DNA of 64,000 bases from Sphingomonadales bacterium (GTDB taxonomy: Bacteria > Pseudomonadota > Alphaproteobacteria > Sphingomonadales > Sphingomonadaceae). The stretch is from assembly GCA_016704425.1 (NCBI GenBank), contig JADJAC010000011.1, forward strand, positions 1,054,001 through 1,118,000, read 5' to 3'. The notes beneath the pieces are model-generated. The model made no database searches, was not told the origin of the DNA, and saw only the letters and a list, made by a program, of their open reading frames with translations. Shown here in pieces: positions 62,010 through 64,000 of the stretch. Each line of letters starts with the position of its first letter. The stretch's first letter is position 1. The position numbers and the translations under genes were made by a program.

Positions 62010-62764
62010 AGCTGAGCGATCAGCAGCTTGAACGCTATGCCCGCCATATTGTTCTGAAGGAAATTGGCGGGGCAGGGCAGGCACGGCTCGCGCAGGCGCA
62101 TGTGTTGCTTGTCGGCGCTGGCGGGATCGGATGTCCGGCGATCCAGTATCTGGCTGCCGCAGGTGTTGGCAGATTGACTGTGATCGACGATGATCAGGTC
62201 TCGCTTTCCAACCTTCAGCGTCAGGTGCTTTTCGGTACGGACGATATTGGTCGCAACAAGGTGGACGTGGCCAGCGAAGCGGCAGGCAGGATCAATCCGG
62301 ACATTGATCTTGTAGCCATTAACCAGCGGCTGACCGCCACGTCTGGCGCATCGTTGCTTGACGGCGTGGACGTCGTTCTTGACGGCTGCGACAATTTCAT
62401 GACTCGGCTGATCGTCAATGATCTCTGCCACGCGGCCAAGGTCCCGCTTGTTTCTTCAGCAATAGGCCAGTTTCATGGCCAGATTGGCACGTATCGCGGC
62501 TGGGAAGACGGGAAGCCCTGCTACCGGTGCTTCGTTGGCGATGCCCACGATCCAGATGATTGCGACAGTTGCTCCGAAGTTGGTGTGCTTGGAGCGATGG
62601 TCGGTCTGATGGGCAGTTTTGCAGCGATGGAGGCGATCCGTGTCATTACCGGCTTTGGGGACGATCCGGCCGGCAAGCTGCATATCATCGACGGATTGGC
62701 ACCCTCAATGCGGACAATCAGGCTTCCAAAGGACCCCGGCTGTTCGACCTGCGGCGCGCCCTAA
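62006..62764 (+). CDS. MoeB/ThiF-type E1-like adenylyltransferase
   Basis: A 252-residue enzyme that adenylates the C-terminal Gly of a ubiquitin-like sulfur carrier (MoaD or ThiS). It shows RYARHIVLKEIGGAGQ, the nucleotide loop LLVGAGGIGCPAIQ, NLQRQVLFGTDDIG, DGCDNFMTRLIVND and GQFHGQIGTYRG. Two zinc Cys pairs follow (CYRCF and CSTCG), with a candidate thioester Cys in CDSCSEVGVLG. MoeB and ThiF cannot be separated from sequence alone. Its stop overlaps that of convergent trpS by 3 bp. Confidence 0.9.
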   Translation: MKLSDQQLERYARHIVLKEIGGAGQARLAQAHVLLVGAGGIGCPAIQYLAAAGVGRLTVIDDDQVSLSNLQRQVLFGTDDIGRNKVDVASEAAGRINPDIDLVAINQRLTATSGASLLDGVDVVLDGCDNFMTRLIVNDLCHAAKVPLVSSAIGQFHGQIGTYRGWEDGKPCYRCFVGDAHDPDDCDSCSEVGVLGAMVGLMGSFAAMEAIRVITGFGDDPAGKLHIIDGLAPSMRTIRLPKDPGCSTCGAP

Positions 62765-63750
62765 CGGGACAGCCCCAATGCTGCATAGGCGCGATCCAGC
62801 GTCGGTGAAGCTAGGTCGCTTGCCTTTTTGGCGCCCTTGACGAGGATTGCATCGAGTGCAGCCGCATCGCTACGCAATGCATTGAAGCGTTTCGCGATCG
62901 GCCTCAGCGTCTCAATCAAAAGCTCGGCCAGCGCTGGCTTGAAGGCTCCGAAGCCCTGGCCGCCAAAACGCGAAAGCACTGAATCGACGCTTTCGCTCGC
63001 AAGTGCTGAATAGATACCAACGAGATTCTTGGCTTCCGCTCGGCCATCGAGTCCTGCGGCTTCGCTTGGCAAGGGTTCTGGGTCGGTCTTTGCTTTTTTG
63101 ACCTTATTCAAGATTGTGTCTGGATCATCGACCAGGTTGATGCGGCTCATATCCGAAGCATCGGACTTGGACATTTTTGCGTTTCCGTCACGCAGCGACA
63201 TGATCCGCGCGGCAGCCGGTGGAATGATCGGGTCGGGAAGGGTGAAGACATCCCCGAAATCATTGTTGAACTTCTGCGCAATGTCCCGTGCCAGCTCGAG
63301 ATGCTGCTTCTGATCTTCCCCCACCGGAACATGCGTCGCCTGATAGAGAAGGACGTCTGCAGCCTGCAGGACCGGATAGGAAAAGAGCGCCACAGACTGC
63401 CCTTCCCGGTTCTTGCCCGCCTTGTCCTTCCATTGGGTCATGCGGTTAAGCCAACCCATCCGTGCTGTCCCGTTCAGGAGCCACTGCAATTCGGCATGGG
63501 CAGGCACGCGCGCCTGATTGAAGAGAATGGATTTGTCCGTATCGATCCCGCAAGCGACAAGGGCTGCGGTCATTTCGCGTGTATTCGCTGTCAGCTCTGC
63601 CGGCTCATACGGCATCGAAATGGCATGCAGGTCCGCCAGGAAGTAAAGGCACTCGCCCTCGTCCTGCATCGAGACCCAATTGCGAATGGCACCAAGGTAA
63701 TTGCCCAGGTGGAGATTGCCGGTTGGCTGGATGCCGGAAACGACACGCAT
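62761..63750 (-). CDS. trpS: Tryptophanyl-tRNA synthetase
   Basis: Class I synthetase charging tRNA-Trp. The 329-residue protein has the HIGH-type motif TGNLHLGNYLGA near residue 11, ADLHAISMPY, and the KMSKS loop AKMSKSDASD near residue 194. Its ATG overlaps the murJ stop by one base (TAATG), so translation is coupled to murJ. Confidence 0.96.
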   Translation of the reverse strand: MRVVSGIQPTGNLHLGNYLGAIRNWVSMQDEGECLYFLADLHAISMPYEPAELTANTREMTAALVACGIDTDKSILFNQARVPAHAELQWLLNGTARMGWLNRMTQWKDKAGKNREGQSVALFSYPVLQAADVLLYQATHVPVGEDQKQHLELARDIAQKFNNDFGDVFTLPDPIIPPAAARIMSLRDGNAKMSKSDASDMSRINLVDDPDTILNKVKKAKTDPEPLPSEAAGLDGRAEAKNLVGIYSALASESVDSVLSRFGGQGFGAFKPALAELLIETLRPIAKRFNALRSDAAALDAILVKGAKKASDLASPTLDRAYAALGLSR

Positions 63751-64000
63751 TAATCCGCACTCACTTTCTTGCGCCGAAGAAGGATCATCGCCGCCTCGCG
63801 GTCCATTCCGCCAGTCAGGAAGGCCGTCACCAGATAAGCAGCACCGCCTGCCGACACAATCGCGCCGACCGAAAGTATACGGCGGCCCGTTGAACCCGAG
63901 AACCAGTCGGCAAACTGATCACGCAGGAAGAACAGGGCGCCTGCCATGACAGCCGCTGCGAAAAGCTGACGACCGATCCGGCCCCACAGCCAAGGCTCAA
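63750..64000 (-). CDS. murJ: C-terminal end of lipid II flippase MurJ, 5' part beyond window
   Basis: The frame enters at the right edge and codes for 83 residues including LWGRIGRQLFAAAVMAG and two membrane helices (GRRILSVGAIVSAGGAAYLV region), ending in RRKKVSAD. This matches the last helices of MurJ/MviN, which flips the peptidoglycan precursor lipid II. The murJ-trpS order is standard in this group. Identification rests on a short segment and the context. Confidence 0.8.
   Translation of the reverse strand, partial: EPWLWGRIGRQLFAAAVMAGALFFLRDQFADWFSGSTGRRILSVGAIVSAGGAAYLVTAFLTGGMDREAAMILLRRKKVSAD

Noticed and set aside
1..64000. CRISPR arrays, insertion sequences, prophage or integrative elements
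   Set aside because: No regularly spaced repeats, transposase or integrase motifs, or terminal inverted repeats were seen; gene content is chromosomal throughout.

Overview
This window is chromosomal DNA of an alphaproteobacterium, almost certainly a member of the Sphingomonadales. The evidence is the set of high-GC housekeeping blocks in sphingomonad order (gltA-gltX-comEC-lexA; ppiD-trpE ... trpGDC-moaC-moeA; tpiA-secG-pyrG; rpmF-plsX-fabH-ihfA-merR; ubiE-ubiB-coaBC-dut) and two LexA operators of the alphaproteobacterial GTTC-N7-GTTC type. I see no transposase, phage gene, integrase, CRISPR array, rRNA or tRNA. The genus cannot be fixed from this sequence alone.

Layout. 1-4.9 kb: the end of a membrane protein, a histidine-kinase-like protein without its phospho-acceptor histidine, citrate synthase and glutamyl-tRNA synthetase. 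4.9-16.7 kb: comEC, lexA, the molybdopterin genes moeA and moaC, the trp genes and ppiD. Here about a dozen single- or few-base indels break seven genes and moeA has lost its middle. 16.8-24.3 kb: tpiA, a fasciclin lipoprotein, secG, pyrG, a TetR regulator with twin operators facing two small membrane proteins, and a DoxX-like/NDH-2 fusion. 24.4-31.8 kb: purB, a hydrolase, an orphan ParA-like ATPase, a divergent MerR/cysteine-rich peptide pair, a K+-channel-like protein, and rplQ with phnA-like, DUF1905-like and SDR genes. 31.9-44 kb: a more accessory stretch (Yip1, DJ-1/PfpI, P450, GFA, AraC, sterol-desaturase family, DUF885, CFA synthase, pheA, membrane cytochrome c, LOG, extensin-like). 44.2-64 kb: serC-serA, the lipid/ribosomal block, MBL hydrolase, TerC, leuA behind a leucine leader peptide, dnaA, rpsT, mutM, the ubiquinone/CoA/dUTPase operon, trpS and the end of murJ.

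How genes work together. Several clusters are translationally coupled through ATGA, GTGA, TTGA or TAATG junctions. Amino-acid synthesis is prominent: tryptophan (trpEGDC), phenylalanine (pheA), serine (serC-serA) and leucine (leuA). Four control regions can be read directly: two SOS boxes before lexA, twin 16-bp palindromes before tetR, a MerR dyad in an overlong promoter spacer before a 30-38 residue Cys-rich peptide, and a leucine leader peptide with mutually exclusive RNA pairings before leuA.

Best candidates for something undescribed: the MerR/metallothionein-like micro-locus at 27.6-28.2 kb, the His-less kinase at 0.7-2.1 kb, the leuA leader at 54.9-55.05 kb, and the DoxX-like/NDH-2 fusion at 22.2-24.2 kb. 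The frameshift cluster at 5.9-15.7 kb looks more like locally poor sequence than biology and should be settled first.
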